Source: Devosia psychrophila (GTDB lineage Bacteria > Pseudomonadota > Alphaproteobacteria > Rhizobiales > Devosiaceae). Taken from it: a stretch of DNA of 64,000 nucleotides. Where the stretch lies: the NCBI RefSeq assembly GCF_000971275.1, contig NZ_LAPV01000134.1:78720-142719 (forward strand). Reading direction: 5' to 3'. Made by a program: the position numbers and the translations under genes. The notes beneath the pieces are model-generated. The model was not told where the DNA came from. It ran no database searches and saw only the letters and a program-made list of their open reading frames with translations. Positions 8,620 through 17,810 of the stretch are shown here, piece after piece. The stretch's first letter is position 1, and every line of letters begins with the position of its first letter.

Positions 8620-9872
8620 TTTGCGAGATATTCCGTCATGCGGGAAATGTACCAGCGGATGAATTTCTCCACGAGCATTTCGGTGTTCGGCGAATAGGGT
8701 CCGGGCTCATAGGCTGGGTTCATGGCGCCCTGCTGACACATCTGCACCAGTGCGGAATCCTGCGCATTGGTAGCGGTCCACACCTCGATCAGGTTGGCGA
8801 TGTCATAATCAACCCCTTCGACGGCGTCCTTGTTGACCAGCCACTTGGTGCGGACCAGCGTGCGACCTTCGTCGAGCGGCAAGGCCGAAAAGGTGACGAT
8901 GTGGTCGCCGAGGAAATGGTGCCAGGAATTGGGCTGGGTCCAGAATGACAGGCCGCCGAGCTTGGCATTGCTGAAGGCGCCGAGCGGAATGCGGCAGGCG
9001 GCGCGGGTGTCCATGGTGTGGCTTTCGCCGTTTCCATCGAGCGGCAGGCGCTCCGTGCGGAAGCCAGTGACGCGGCTGTCTAGTTCCTCGATTTCGTGCG
9101 ACGGCAGGCCCATGTTCTCCCACTCGGCGTGGCTGGTCTTGCGCAAAGCTTCGTAGCGCTGGGCGTTTTCAAGGTCGAGCGGGTCCATCTCCTCGGGCGA
9201 AAAGCCGAAGCCATAAGCAAACAGTGGCACCGTCAGCTCGGGGTGATTGGCCTCGCAGTGGTAGCACTCGCGATTATTCTCGATGGTCAGCTTCCAGTTG
9301 CCCATTTCGATCAGGTCGCTCTGGTAGGCGATTTTGGTCTCGCGCACTTTGTGCGGCGCGATGTAGGGCGCCATGCGGGCCGCGACATAGTCGAAATCCT
9401 CGGGCGGCTCCTCGGTCAGGCAGATAAACAGCAAGCCTTCGAGCGAGCGCAGGTGCACCGACTTCAGGCCTTTGCAAGATGCGTCAAACTCCGCGCCCAT
9501 GTGCGGCGCATGAACGAGACGGCCGTCCAGCGCATATGTCCAGGAATGATAGCGGCAGACGAGATTGCCGACGGTGGCCTTTTCTTCGTCGATCAGTCGG
9601 GCGCCCCGATGGCGGCAGACATTGTGGAAAGCGCGTATTTCCATGTCGTCGTCGCGGATGATGAGCACCGACGCCTTGCCGATATTGACGGTCATCACGT
9701 CGCCCGGCTCGGGCACATCGGGCTCGACACCGACATAGATCCAGTGGCGGTAAAAAATGGCCTCCATATCAGCGTCGAAAACTTCAGCGGATGTATAGAA
9801 TGGAGCGTCCAGGCTGTGGCCTGGCTTTCTTCCATGAACCAGCGCTTCAAGCGCAGATTGCTTATCGAGCAT
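8616..9872 (-). CDS. gbcA: Glycine betaine demethylase oxygenase subunit GbcA (Rieske)
   Basis: Rieske non-heme iron oxygenase of 418 residues that converts glycine betaine to dimethylglycine and formaldehyde. The Rieske cluster ligands C86-x-H88 and C106-x2-H109 are clear (CRHRG and CRYHSW). The mononuclear iron site shows H205 and H210 (CYHCEANH) and a probable Asp372 (AQDSAL). It heads the operon gbcA-gbcB-MFS-ETFQO and diverges from a GATase1/AraC regulator. Stachydrine demethylase (Stc2) belongs to the same family; the sarcosine oxidase and DMGDH genes alongside make glycine betaine the better call. Confidence 0.91.
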   Translation of the reverse strand: MLDKQSALEALVHGRKPGHSLDAPFYTSAEVFDADMEAIFYRHWIYVGVEPDVPEPGDVMTVNIGKASVLIIRDDDMEIRAFHNVCRHRGARLIDEEKATVGNLVCRYHSWTYALDGRLVHAPHMGAEFDASCKGLKSVHLRSLEGLLFICLTEEPPEDFDYVAARMAPYIAPHKVRETKIAYQSDLIEMGNWKLTIENNRECYHCEANHPELTVPLFAYGFGFSPEEMDPLDLENAQRYEALRKTSHAEWENMGLPSHEIEELDSRVTGFRTERLPLDGNGESHTMDTRAACRIPLGAFSNAKLGGLSFWTQPNSWHHFLGDHIVTFSALPLDEGRTLVRTKWLVNKDAVEGVDYDIANLIEVWTATNAQDSALVQMCQQGAMNPAYEPGPYSPNTEMLVEKFIRWYISRMTEYLAK

Positions 9873-9960
9873 GACGAACTCTCCTCAACCGAGATGAGGC
9901 GGGGAGGCCTCTGTCGCTGGATCAGATTTGGCGCTTTTTCTCATGCTGTCTTGATGCCGG

Positions 9961-9987
9961 GCGACAGCTGCTTTAGATTTTACGACA
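9961..9987 (-). promoter_or_regulatory. Candidate activator site upstream of gbcA
   Basis: Read on the gbcA strand, TGTCGT is followed by 15 bp and then TGTCGC, so two like half-sites lie two helical turns apart. The same TGTCGT-N15 spacing begins the elements upstream of soxB and etfB, although the second half-site differs there. It is 89 bp upstream of the gbcA start, in the gap shared with the divergent regulator. Assignment to a GATase1/AraC activator is inferred. Confidence 0.4.
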
Positions 9988-10006
9988 TTATCTTCATGGG
10001 TGTGTT

Positions 10007-10966
10007 GTGCATAGTAGTTCTGACGCCCAAGTTTTTGGCTTCATGCTCACCGAACAGTTTTCGATGATCGCTTTTACTGCAGCGCTCGAGCCGCTGCGGC
10101 TCGCCAATCGCGCGGCTGGGCGCAAGCTTTATGAGTGGCATCTCTACTCGGCAGACGGGCTCACCGCAGAGGCGTCCAATGGAGTGCGTGTCAATGTGGA
10201 GCAGTCGTTTCGCGACGCGCCGAACATGGATGCGGTGGTGGTTTGCGCCGGCGTCGATGTGCAACTGATCGACCACCGCGATCTCATTTCGGTGGTGCGA
10301 CGGCTGACCAAGTCCGGGGCAGCGCCCGGCGCTGTCTGCACAGGGACCTACGTGCTGGCCAAGGCGGGCCTGCTGGATGGCTATCGCTGCACCATCCATT
10401 GGGAAAACCGCCCGGGAATTCGGGCGGATTTTCCGGACCTCGACATCGGCGAAGAGCTGTTCGAGATCGACCGGGACCGCTTCACCTGCGCCGGTGGCGT
10501 GGCGGCGGCGGACATGATGCTCTCGCTGATCAAGCGCGATCACGGCGAAACGGTATCGAGCGCGGTCACCGATCAGTTGATCCACCATCGCATTCGCGAG
10601 GCCAGCGAGCGGCAGCGCATGGATTTGCGGACGCGTCTGGGCGTGGCCGATCCCAAGCTGTTGCGGGTCATCTCGCTTATGGAGCGCTCGATCGAACGGG
10701 TGCTGACCATCGAGGAATTTGCCCGTAGCGTCGCGCTATCGCCTCGACAACTAGAGCGGCTATTCCTCAAGCATCTAGGGTCGTCGCCTAACCGGCATTA
10801 TATCAAGATCCGGCTCGACCATGCCTGCCAGCTGTTGCGCCAAACGCGCATGCCGATTCTCGACGTGGGAATGGCCAGCGGCTTCAGCTCGGCGTCGTAT
10901 TTCTCACAGAGCTATTCAGACCATTTTGGGCATAGCCCGAGCAGCGAGCGCAAGGCGGCGGTCTAA
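10007..10966 (+). CDS. GATase1-like/AraC transcriptional regulator next to gbcA
   Basis: Regulator of 319 residues. The N-terminal DJ-1/PfpI (class I amidotransferase-like) domain covers about 1-175 with the elbow VCTGTYVLAKAGLL. The C-terminal AraC domain of two helix-turn-helices covers about 215-315 (TIEEFARSVALSPRQLERLF and ILDVGMASGFSSASYFSQ). Proteins of this class (GbdR, SouR, CdhR, ArgR) sense methylated or amino compounds and activate catabolic operons. It diverges from gbcA, suggesting control of gbcAB. The start is GTG at 10007; an ATG at 10043 is an alternative. Its 3' end overlaps the convergent deacylase gene by 4 bases. Which betaine-pathway metabolite it senses cannot be read from sequence. 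Confidence 0.85.
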   Translation: MHSSSDAQVFGFMLTEQFSMIAFTAALEPLRLANRAAGRKLYEWHLYSADGLTAEASNGVRVNVEQSFRDAPNMDAVVVCAGVDVQLIDHRDLISVVRRLTKSGAAPGAVCTGTYVLAKAGLLDGYRCTIHWENRPGIRADFPDLDIGEELFEIDRDRFTCAGGVAAADMMLSLIKRDHGETVSSAVTDQLIHHRIREASERQRMDLRTRLGVADPKLLRVISLMERSIERVLTIEEFARSVALSPRQLERLFLKHLGSSPNRHYIKIRLDHACQLLRQTRMPILDVGMASGFSSASYFSQSYSDHFGHSPSSERKAAV

Positions 10967-11472
10967 GCGCTGGCCAGCGTATCGAAATCGACGATGTCCG
11001 GGCTGTGGCCGGTGGCGGTGACGAATTTGACCAGCTCGTCGCTGGTCAGCGAGACCGTTGCAGTATTGACCAGTGGATGAACCGTGATGCGGGGTTGGGC
11101 CAGCATGTCTTTGGCCAGGACGAGCTGAACGGCATTGGCGGTGTCATTGATCAGCGCCAGAGGACTGACGGAGCCCTGAATGACGCCCAATGCTTCCAAC
11201 AGCGTCTCGCTGCTGGCGAAGGAGAACTTCTTGGCGCCGACATGGGCCGCCAGCGCCTTGAGGTCGAGACGACGATCGGTCGGCACGCAGACCAACCAGA
11301 GACCGCCCTTTGCGCCCTTGAGCAGCAGGTTCTTGGTGTGAACACCTTCCAGCACCGACCAGAAAGGCAGGGCTTCCTCGACGGTGTGGACCGGCGGATG
11401 CTCGATGGCGACAGGAGTGATCGCAAGCTGGGCAAATAGCGCATCGAGAGCGGCGCGGGCTTCGGTCGTCAT
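10963..11472 (-). CDS. YbaK/ProXp-type aminoacyl-tRNA deacylase (PrdX-like)
   Basis: Trans-editing hydrolase of 169 residues that removes mischarged amino acid from tRNA, most probably Ala from tRNA-Pro (ProXp-ala/PrdX group). The family marker HTKNLLLKGAKG includes the catalytic-region lysine, and the later segment GSVSPLAL matches the conserved G-S-x-S-P. It starts 21 bases after the soxG stop on the same strand, so it may be read from the sox transcript, although its job is housekeeping. Many alphaproteobacterial prolyl-tRNA synthetases lack the INS editing domain, which would explain the need for a free-standing deacylase. Confidence 0.85.
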   Translation of the reverse strand: MTTEARAALDALFAQLAITPVAIEHPPVHTVEEALPFWSVLEGVHTKNLLLKGAKGGLWLVCVPTDRRLDLKALAAHVGAKKFSFASSETLLEALGVIQGSVSPLALINDTANAVQLVLAKDMLAQPRITVHPLVNTATVSLTSDELVKFVTATGHSPDIVDFDTLASA

Positions 11473-11492
11473 AAGTTGTCCTCTTGAAAGCG

Positions 11493-12050
11493 TCAGACGC
11501 CAAGTTCGATTTCGCGGCAGATGCCGGCGAGCAGGTTCCAGACGTGATCGGCGAACGAGTGCCAGACTTCGATGCGGAAACTGTCCGGCCCTTGGCGCAG
11601 CAGGATGATCTGTGCCTTGTCGATAATGGTGCGACAGCCGCTGCCAACCGGCATGGCGGCGATATCGAAGGCTATGGTGGCCTGCAGCGCGAGAACCGCC
11701 TCCGGGCCTTCGACGGTAATGCCGACTTCGCGGTGGCCGACATCGACGAGGCTATGGATTGTGGTGGCATAGAGTTCGCCAAAGGCGCTCTCGATGGCGT
11801 CCTGCTCGGCGAGAGGCGCGATGAGATACCATTCGTCGGGACCGATGCAGGTGGCGATGCGGCCGGAAGCCGAGACCAGACCGCCGGTGGTGGGTGGCAG
11901 GTTGCCGCCCCAGATCGTCGATGCTGCGGCCAGGTTCTGTGGATCAATCCGCAGGATGAAGCGGGCGCAGTCTTCGACCGGGCGCATGTTGACGCGGGCG
12001 TGTGGGCCGGCTAGTGCGCGTCCGACCAGAGGATGATGGGTGTGCATCAT
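11493..12050 (-). CDS. soxG: Sarcosine oxidase gamma subunit SoxG
   Basis: Small structural subunit of heterotetrameric sarcosine oxidase, 185 residues. It has the GcvT-like fold of SoxG, with conserved segments RIDPQNLAAA, GPDEWYLIAP and DVGHREVGI. The ATG at 12050 is chosen because AAGGAG lies 6 bases upstream; an upstream in-frame extension has no coding character. It lies 10 bases after the soxA stop and is the last of soxBDAG. Confidence 0.9.
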   Translation of the reverse strand: MMHTHHPLVGRALAGPHARVNMRPVEDCARFILRIDPQNLAAASTIWGGNLPPTTGGLVSASGRIATCIGPDEWYLIAPLAEQDAIESAFGELYATTIHSLVDVGHREVGITVEGPEAVLALQATIAFDIAAMPVGSGCRTIIDKAQIILLRQGPDSFRIEVWHSFADHVWNLLAGICREIELGV

Positions 12051-12060
12051 TCTGTGCTCC

Positions 12061-15054
12061 TTAAGCGCTGAGGCGCGTGTTTTCGGGGTCGAGGAAGACG
12101 GTGCCGGTAACTTCGGCCTGCAAAGTGCCATCCGGCATCGGAATATGCACCGTCTCACCCATGCGGCCATTGCCGCCTTCGATCACGGCCAGCGCGATTG
12201 ATCGGCCAAGCGCCACGCTCCAGTACGACGAGGTGACATGGCCCACCATCGTCATGGGCACGGACTGATTGGGATCGAGTACGATCTGGGCGCCTTCTTC
12301 GAGCACCACTTTTGGATCGGCGGTCAGCAGGCCCACCAAGTGCTTGCGGTCGGTCTTGAGCATGTCCGGACGGGCCAACGAGCGCTTGCCGACGAAATCG
12401 GGTTTGGCCTTGCCAATGGCCCAGCCGAGGCCTGCATCATCGGGCGTCAGCGTGCCGTCAGTGTCCTGCCCGACGATAATATAGCCCTTTTCGGCCCGCA
12501 ACACGTGCATGGTCTCGGTGCCATAAGGCGTGACGCCGTAGGCCTGGCCTTCGGCGATGAGCTTTTCCCACACGGCGCGGCCATATCGGGCCGGCACGTT
12601 GACCTCGTAGCCGCGTTCGCCACTAAAGCTCATGCGGAACAGGCGGGTCGGAACGCCGCAGATGCGGCCCACGCCGACCGACATGTGCGGGAATGCCTCT
12701 TCCGACAGATCGATGCCTTCGACCAGGGGCGCCAGAAGGTTGCGCGCGTTGGGGCCGTTTATGGCAATGACCGACCACTGCTCGGTGGTCGAGGTGAGCC
12801 AGACCTTGAGATCGGGGAATTCGGTTTGCAGGTAATCTTCCATCATGTTGAGCACGCGGGCGGCGCCGCCCGTCGTGGTCGTCACATGGAAGCGGTCGTG
12901 GGTCAGGCGGCCGATAACGCCGTCGTCACGAATGAAGCCATCCTCGCCGAGCAACACGCCATAGCGGCAGCGACCAGGCTGCAGCTTGCTCCACGGGTTG
13001 GTATACATGCGATTGAGGAATTCGGCGGCATCGGGGCCGACGATCTCGATCTTGCCCAGGGTGGATGCATCGAAGATGCCGAGAGAGTCGCGCGTCGCCT
13101 TGCATTCACGGGCCACGGCGGCGTGCATGTCCTCGCCCGGCTTCGGGAAATACCAGGCGCGGCGCCACAGGGCAACGGGTTCGAAGACGGCACCGTGTTC
13201 TTCAGCCCAGGCGTCGATCGAGGTCTTGCGGGTAACATCGAACAGGCGACCACGATTGTAGCCGGCGAAGGCGCCAAAAGTGGTTGGCGTGTAGGGCGGG
13301 CGGAAGGTGGTGAGCCCGACTGATGGCACCGGGCGTTGCACGGCGTCGGCCGCAATGGCCAGACCATTGATGTTGGAGGTCTTGCCCTGATCGGTCGCCA
13401 TGCCGGTGGTGGTGTAGCGCTTGATATGCTCGATGGATTTAAAGCCTTCGCGCACGGCAAGACGGATGTCCTTGGCGGTGACGTCGTTCTGGAAATCGAT
13501 AAAGGCCTTGGCCGTGTCAGCGTTCCTGTCGGTCGGCAATTCACGGCTGCTGATGCCGGTCATGTCTAGTTCGTCATTGACGGCATAGATCGACGCCTTG
13601 GCCGTGAAGCCGGCATCCATGGCAGCGTCGACGCCGGCCTCTGCGCCTTCCGCGAGCACCCTGGCCAGGCCGAAATCGCCATTGCCGGCACCGGCGCAAC
13701 GGCTTTGTTCGACATGCTTGGACGGCAGGAAGACCTGCGCGTCCTCGCGCCATTCCAGCTTGCCTTGTGAATGGGAGAACAGGTGGAGTGTCGGGTTCCA
13801 GCCGCCGCTCATCAGCAGCGTATCACAGGCAAACTCGCGGGCCTGAGCAGCGCTGCCGTGGATTGGCTTGGCGCGCAGCGAGGAAATGCGCAAGCGGCCC
13901 TTGGTGCCGGTAACTGTCCAGCTGGTGAGCACTTCGATGCCGAGTGCCGATGCACTGGCTGTGAGGTGAGCCGGAACGATTGGTCGGATATCGATGATGG
14001 CCACAACCTTGACGCCGGCGCGGGCCAGATCGAAGGCGGCGAGCCAGGCGCTGTCATGGGTGGTCACCACGACGGGGCTGGCGCCGACCTTGACGCCATA
14101 GCGGTTGAGATAGGTGCGGGCGGCGCTGGCCAGCATGACGCCGGGACGATCATTGCCGTCAAACACCAGCGGTTTTTCGATGGCGCCCTGGGCGAGCACG
14201 ACCTGCTTGGCACGGACCTTCCACATGCGTTCGCGCGGCGTGCCCTCAGGGGCAGAGGCGAGGTGGTCGGTAATGCGCTGGCACAGGCCGACGAAATTCT
14301 GGTGGTAGTAGCCGATGGCCGTGGTGCGCGGCAGCAGGGTGACATTGGCCATGCCGGCCAGTTCATCCACGCTCGCCTTGAGCCAGGCCCAACCGGTCAG
14401 GCCATCAATGCCCCCATCCGTCTCCGACAGCAGCGAACCGCCCAATTCGGCCTGTTCGTCGACCAGGAGTACCTTTGCGCCGCTGCGGCCGGCTTCGAGT
14501 GCAGCCGCGAGGCCCGCCGGACCGGCACCGACAACGAGCACGTCGCAATGCGCGAAGCGGCTGGAATAGATGTCGGGATCGGGCAGGGTAGGCGACTTGC
14601 CCAAGCCTGCCGTACCGCGAATGATCGGCTCATAGACCTTGTTCCAAAAGCTCTTCGGCCACATGAAAGTCTTGTAGTAGAAACCAGCCGAAAACAGCAT
14701 GTAGAGCACATCGTTGATGGCGCCGACGTCGCGCTCCAGCGATGGCCAATGGTTCTGGCTGATGGTCTTGAGACCCTGCGAAATCTCGACGACCGTGGCG
14801 CGGCTATTCGGCTCGACGCGGCCGGGGCCGTGATCGATGCCGAGCAGGGCATTTGGTTCTTCCGAGCCGGCCGAGAGAAAGCCGCGCGGGCGATGATACT
14901 TGAACGACCGACCAACCAGATGCTGCCCACTGGCCAACAGGGCCGAGGCGACGGTGTCGCCTTCAAAACCGTCATAGGTCTTGTCGTTGAAGGTGAACTG
15001 GACTGGCTTGCTGGGATCGACGCGGCCCTTGCCGGGAATGCGGAAAGTGCTCAT
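12061..15054 (-). CDS. soxA: Sarcosine oxidase alpha subunit SoxA
   Basis: Largest subunit (997 residues) of the heterotetrameric enzyme that oxidises sarcosine to glycine, passing the methylene to tetrahydrofolate. The N-terminal ~100 residues form the 2Fe-2S ferredoxin-like fold without cluster (NDKTYDGFEGDTVASALLA). A dinucleotide-binding domain begins near residue 172 (VLVVGAGPAGLAAALEAG). The C-terminal ~400 residues are an aminomethyltransferase (GcvT) domain that binds folate. Its ATG overlaps the soxD stop by 4 bases. Size and domain order fit the known family exactly. Confidence 0.95.
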   Translation of the reverse strand: MSTFRIPGKGRVDPSKPVQFTFNDKTYDGFEGDTVASALLASGQHLVGRSFKYHRPRGFLSAGSEEPNALLGIDHGPGRVEPNSRATVVEISQGLKTISQNHWPSLERDVGAINDVLYMLFSAGFYYKTFMWPKSFWNKVYEPIIRGTAGLGKSPTLPDPDIYSSRFAHCDVLVVGAGPAGLAAALEAGRSGAKVLLVDEQAELGGSLLSETDGGIDGLTGWAWLKASVDELAGMANVTLLPRTTAIGYYHQNFVGLCQRITDHLASAPEGTPRERMWKVRAKQVVLAQGAIEKPLVFDGNDRPGVMLASAARTYLNRYGVKVGASPVVVTTHDSAWLAAFDLARAGVKVVAIIDIRPIVPAHLTASASALGIEVLTSWTVTGTKGRLRISSLRAKPIHGSAAQAREFACDTLLMSGGWNPTLHLFSHSQGKLEWREDAQVFLPSKHVEQSRCAGAGNGDFGLARVLAEGAEAGVDAAMDAGFTAKASIYAVNDELDMTGISSRELPTDRNADTAKAFIDFQNDVTAKDIRLAVREGFKSIEHIKRYTTTGMATDQGKTSNINGLAIAADAVQRPVPSVGLTTFRPPYTPTTFGAFAGYNRGRLFDVTRKTSIDAWAEEHGAVFEPVALWRRAWYFPKPGEDMHAAVARECKATRDSLGIFDASTLGKIEIVGPDAAEFLNRMYTNPWSKLQPGRCRYGVLLGEDGFIRDDGVIGRLTHDRFHVTTTTGGAARVLNMMEDYLQTEFPDLKVWLTSTTEQWSVIAINGPNARNLLAPLVEGIDLSEEAFPHMSVGVGRICGVPTRLFRMSFSGERGYEVNVPARYGRAVWEKLIAEGQAYGVTPYGTETMHVLRAEKGYIIVGQDTDGTLTPDDAGLGWAIGKAKPDFVGKRSLARPDMLKTDRKHLVGLLTADPKVVLEEGAQIVLDPNQSVPMTMVGHVTSSYWSVALGRSIALAVIEGGNGRMGETVHIPMPDGTLQAEVTGTVFLDPENTRLSA

Positions 15055-15353
15055 GAGCGCGCGGCCTCAAGTTCAGCCTGATCGGGGCGGGGCAGCCCGG
15101 CTTTGTAAGTCATGACGAACTTGTCGGTGACGGTGTCGCGGACCGCATTGAAGAAACGGCCACAGCCATGCATGTGCCGCCAGCGTTCGTAGTGGATGCC
15201 GCGTGCATTGGAGCGGATATAGAGGAAGTCGCGCCACTCGTCGTCCGTCGTGCTGGACGGGTTTTGCGGGCGAACGATATGTGCCTCGCCGCCATAGGTA
15301 AATTCGAGCTCTGGGCGTTCGGCAGCGCAGTAGGGGCAGCGGATTAGAAGCAT
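15051..15353 (-). CDS. soxD: Sarcosine oxidase delta subunit SoxD
   Basis: Small zinc-binding subunit, 100 residues. The zinc ligands C6 and C9 (RCPYC), a histidine at 60 or 62 and C64 (HMHGCGRFF) match the Cys/Cys/His/Cys site of SoxD. The ATG at 15353 gives the standard MLLIRCPYC start. It lies 10 bases after the soxB stop and overlaps soxA by 4 bases. Confidence 0.93.
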   Translation of the reverse strand: MLLIRCPYCAAERPELEFTYGGEAHIVRPQNPSSTTDDEWRDFLYIRSNARGIHYERWRHMHGCGRFFNAVRDTVTDKFVMTYKAGLPRPDQAELEAARS

Positions 15354-15363
15354 TGTACTTACC

Positions 15364-16617
15364 CTAGTGTGCAACGGCTGCCGCAGCAGCCTCGTCGATC
15401 AGCCGGCCGGTGGTGAACCGCTCCAGCGTGAATGGCGCGTTGATGGGATGGGGTTCGTCACGCGCAATGGTGTGGGCGAAAACGTGGGCCGATCCGGGCG
15501 TGGCCTTGAAGCCGCCGGTGCCCCAGCCGCAATTGACGTAAAGCCCCGGAACCGGCGTCTTGCCCAGGATCGGCGAGCGATCGGGGGTGACGTCGACGAT
15601 GCCGCCCCATTTGCGCAGCATCCGCATACGGGTGAAAATCGGGAAGATTTCGCAGATGGCGGCGACGGTGTGCTCGATCAACGGCAGGCCGCCGCGCTGG
15701 CTGTAGGACACGTATTGGTCCGTGCCCGAACCAATGACCAGCTCGCCCTTGTCGGACTGCGAAATGTAGGCGTGGACCGTGTTAGACATGACCACGCAGG
15801 GAAAGATCGGCTTGACCGGCTCGGAGACCAAAGCCTGAAGCGGATAGCTTTCCAGCGGCAGGCGGACGCCGGCCGAATCCATCACCACCGAAGTATTGCC
15901 GGCGGCAGAGACAGCGACTTTCTTGGCCTTGATGAAGCCACGCGCCGTATCGACGCCGATGACCTTTCCGGATGCGTCTCGGCGGATGGCAGTAACCGGG
16001 CAGTTCTGGATGATGTCGACGCCGCGCGATGCTGCGCCGCGCGCATAGCCCCAGGCCACGGCATCGTGCCGGGCAACACCGCCGCGCCGCTGCAGGGCTG
16101 CGCCCATGACAGGGTAGCGCGCATCGGGCGAAATATTGAGCGGCGGACAAAATTCCTGAGCCTGCTCGGCAGTCAGCCATTCATTGTCGATGCCGTTAAG
16201 GCGATTGGAATGGACGTGGCGCTTGAAGCTCTGCACGTCGTGCACATTATGCGCCAGCATCATCACGCCGCGCTGCGAAAACATGACGTTGTAATTGAGC
16301 TCCTGGCTTAGGCCCTCCCAGAGCTTCATCGAATGCTCATAGAGCATCGCGCTTTCGTCATAGAGGTAGTTCGAGCGGATGATGGTGGTGTTGCGACCGG
16401 TATTGCCGCCACCGAGCCAGCCTTTTTCGATCACCGCGACATTGGTAATGCCGTGTTCCTTGGCGAGATAGTAGGCTGCGCCCAGGCCATGACCGCCGGC
16501 CCCGACGATGATGACATCGTACTCGGCCTTGGGCTGGGCGTCGGGCCACTGAGGCTTCCAGTTCTTGTGCCCCGTCAGGGCATTGGCCAGCAGTGACGGA
16601 AACGAAAAGCGGGTCAT
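15364..16617 (-). CDS. soxB: Sarcosine oxidase beta subunit SoxB
   Basis: Catalytic flavin subunit, 417 residues. The FAD-binding motif [15 protein letters not shown] begins near residue 35. The RHDAVAWG segment (after GGVA) contains the histidine position to which FMN is covalently attached in this family. The C-terminal [23 protein letters not shown] segment is the second flavin-binding region. An appropriate GAGGT ribosome-binding site precedes the ATG. It heads soxBDAG; upstream, between it and the regulator gene, is the three-part element also found before etfB. Confidence 0.95.
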   Translation of the reverse strand: MTRFSFPSLLANALTGHKNWKPQWPDAQPKAEYDVIIVGAGGHGLGAAYYLAKEHGITNVAVIEKGWLGGGNTGRNTTIIRSNYLYDESAMLYEHSMKLWEGLSQELNYNVMFSQRGVMMLAHNVHDVQSFKRHVHSNRLNGIDNEWLTAEQAQEFCPPLNISPDARYPVMGAALQRRGGVARHDAVAWGYARGAASRGVDIIQNCPVTAIRRDASGKVIGVDTARGFIKAKKVAVSAAGNTSVVMDSAGVRLPLESYPLQALVSEPVKPIFPCVVMSNTVHAYISQSDKGELVIGSGTDQYVSYSQRGGLPLIEHTVAAICEIFPIFTRMRMLRKWGGIVDVTPDRSPILGKTPVPGLYVNCGWGTGGFKATPGSAHVFAHTIARDEPHPINAPFTLERFTTGRLIDEAAAAAVAH

Positions 16618-16649
16618 TGCTTACCTCGGGCGAAAATTGTTTAGCGTAT

Positions 16650-16712
16650 CATTGCGACATTGAAGCCGACAGGACAGTACGTTTGCGTCAAACGGATCGC
16701 AGGTAAACGACA
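16650..16712 (-). promoter_or_regulatory. Conserved three-part element upstream of soxB
   Basis: On the soxB strand the order is TGTCGT, 15 bp, TTGACGCAAACGT, 19 bp, TGTCGCAATG, ending 32 bases before the start codon. The same three blocks, with 15- and 20-bp gaps and a nearly equal distance to the start, precede etfB. TTGACG may be the -35 hexamer. Sharing between soxB and etfB points to a common activator; the adjacent GATase1/AraC gene is the likely candidate. Confidence 0.7.
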
Positions 16713-16723
16713 TCCGGCATGTG

Positions 16724-17779
16724 TCAGGCTAGCTCGAGTTCCGGTGCCGCGCTCTTTGTCCTCTTGCGGACTTCGTGCGGCGTGCTGTCGAAGCGCTGGC
16801 GGAACATGCGGCTCAGATGGGACGAATCGCAGAAGCCGCATTCGACGGCAATCGCCGTGACCGACTTGTCCGTGGTTTCAATCAGATGGCGCGCATAGGT
16901 CAGGCGGATTTGCAGGAACGCGGCCTGCGGCGAGGCGTCGAGGGCCGCCCGGAAATGGCGTTCGAGCTGGCGCTTGCTGTTGCCCATGCGGCGAGCCAGT
17001 TCGGTTACCGAAAGAGGATTGTCGATGTTCTGCTGCATCAGCAGCAGCGCCCGCATCACCATCGGGTCACGCGTTGAAATACCCATCGGCACCCCGGGCT
17101 GCGACTTTTCGGGCCGCAGCGCATCGTCGATGATCATGATGTGAAGGCTCTTGCTGGCCTGGGCCCGGCCAACGTGCTTCTCGACCAGATAAGCAGCCAG
17201 ATGGGCCGAGCTGGCGCCGCCCGAACAGGTCAGGCGATCGCCGTCATCGATGAAGATCTGGTCGGAGACCGGGTTGAGGCCATCGAACTGTTCGAGGAAA
17301 TCGGCGTGATGGAACCAGCTGACGCAGCAGCGATAGCCCTGCATCAGGCCGGCCTTGTGCAGCAGGAAGCCGCCAGTGCAAACACCAACCAGCGGCACGC
17401 CGGCTGCCGCTGCCTTATCGAGATAGGCGGTATATTCAGCGCCCAGGCCCGACATGTCATCCATGATGCCGCCGATTACCACGATGTAGTCGAACTTCGT
17501 CGGGTCACCGAGCCGCTCATTGGGCTGCACGGCAATGCCGCTGCTCGACGGTACCGCGTTCATCGTGTCGGACAGCACGGTCCAGCCGCACATGATCGGG
17601 CGGCTGCGGTCACCCTCGTCGGCGGCAAGGCGCAGGACGTCGACGAAGTTGGCGAAGGCGCAAAGCGTGAAGCGCTTGGCTAGGATAAAACCGACCGAAA
17701 GGCGAAGCCCGTCGGGGCGTGCGCGGTAGGCTTTGGGGGAGGTCGCATTTGTCCGGTTGCGGCCCATCCTGATATCCAT
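16724..17779 (-). CDS. GATase1-like/AraC regulator of the sox/etf genes (GbdR-like)
   Basis: Regulator of 351 residues with an N-terminal DJ-1/PfpI domain (elbow GVCTGGFLLHKAGLM) and a C-terminal double HTH (SVTELARRMGNSKRQLERHF and AIAVECGFCDSSHLSRMF). Pseudomonas GbdR, 367 residues, has the same build and activates betaine and sarcosine catabolism. The ATG at 17779 is used because AGGGG lies just upstream; longer in-frame readings run into the etfB promoter. It is divergent from etfB-etfA-purU-DMGDH and upstream of soxB, and both promoters carry the same element. The ligand (betaine, dimethylglycine or sarcosine) cannot be assigned. Confidence 0.87.
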   Translation of the reverse strand: MDIRMGRNRTNATSPKAYRARPDGLRLSVGFILAKRFTLCAFANFVDVLRLAADEGDRSRPIMCGWTVLSDTMNAVPSSSGIAVQPNERLGDPTKFDYIVVIGGIMDDMSGLGAEYTAYLDKAAAAGVPLVGVCTGGFLLHKAGLMQGYRCCVSWFHHADFLEQFDGLNPVSDQIFIDDGDRLTCSGGASSAHLAAYLVEKHVGRAQASKSLHIMIIDDALRPEKSQPGVPMGISTRDPMVMRALLLMQQNIDNPLSVTELARRMGNSKRQLERHFRAALDASPQAAFLQIRLTYARHLIETTDKSVTAIAVECGFCDSSHLSRMFRQRFDSTPHEVRKRTKSAAPELELA

Positions 17780-17810
17780 CGCATCGCCCCTGCTGAATTC
17801 ACGCCATCCA

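Noticed and set aside
13771..15081. A 436-codon open frame on the plus strand inside soxA
   Set aside because: Antisense to the conserved SoxA flavin and ferredoxin-like domains; no ribosome-binding site.
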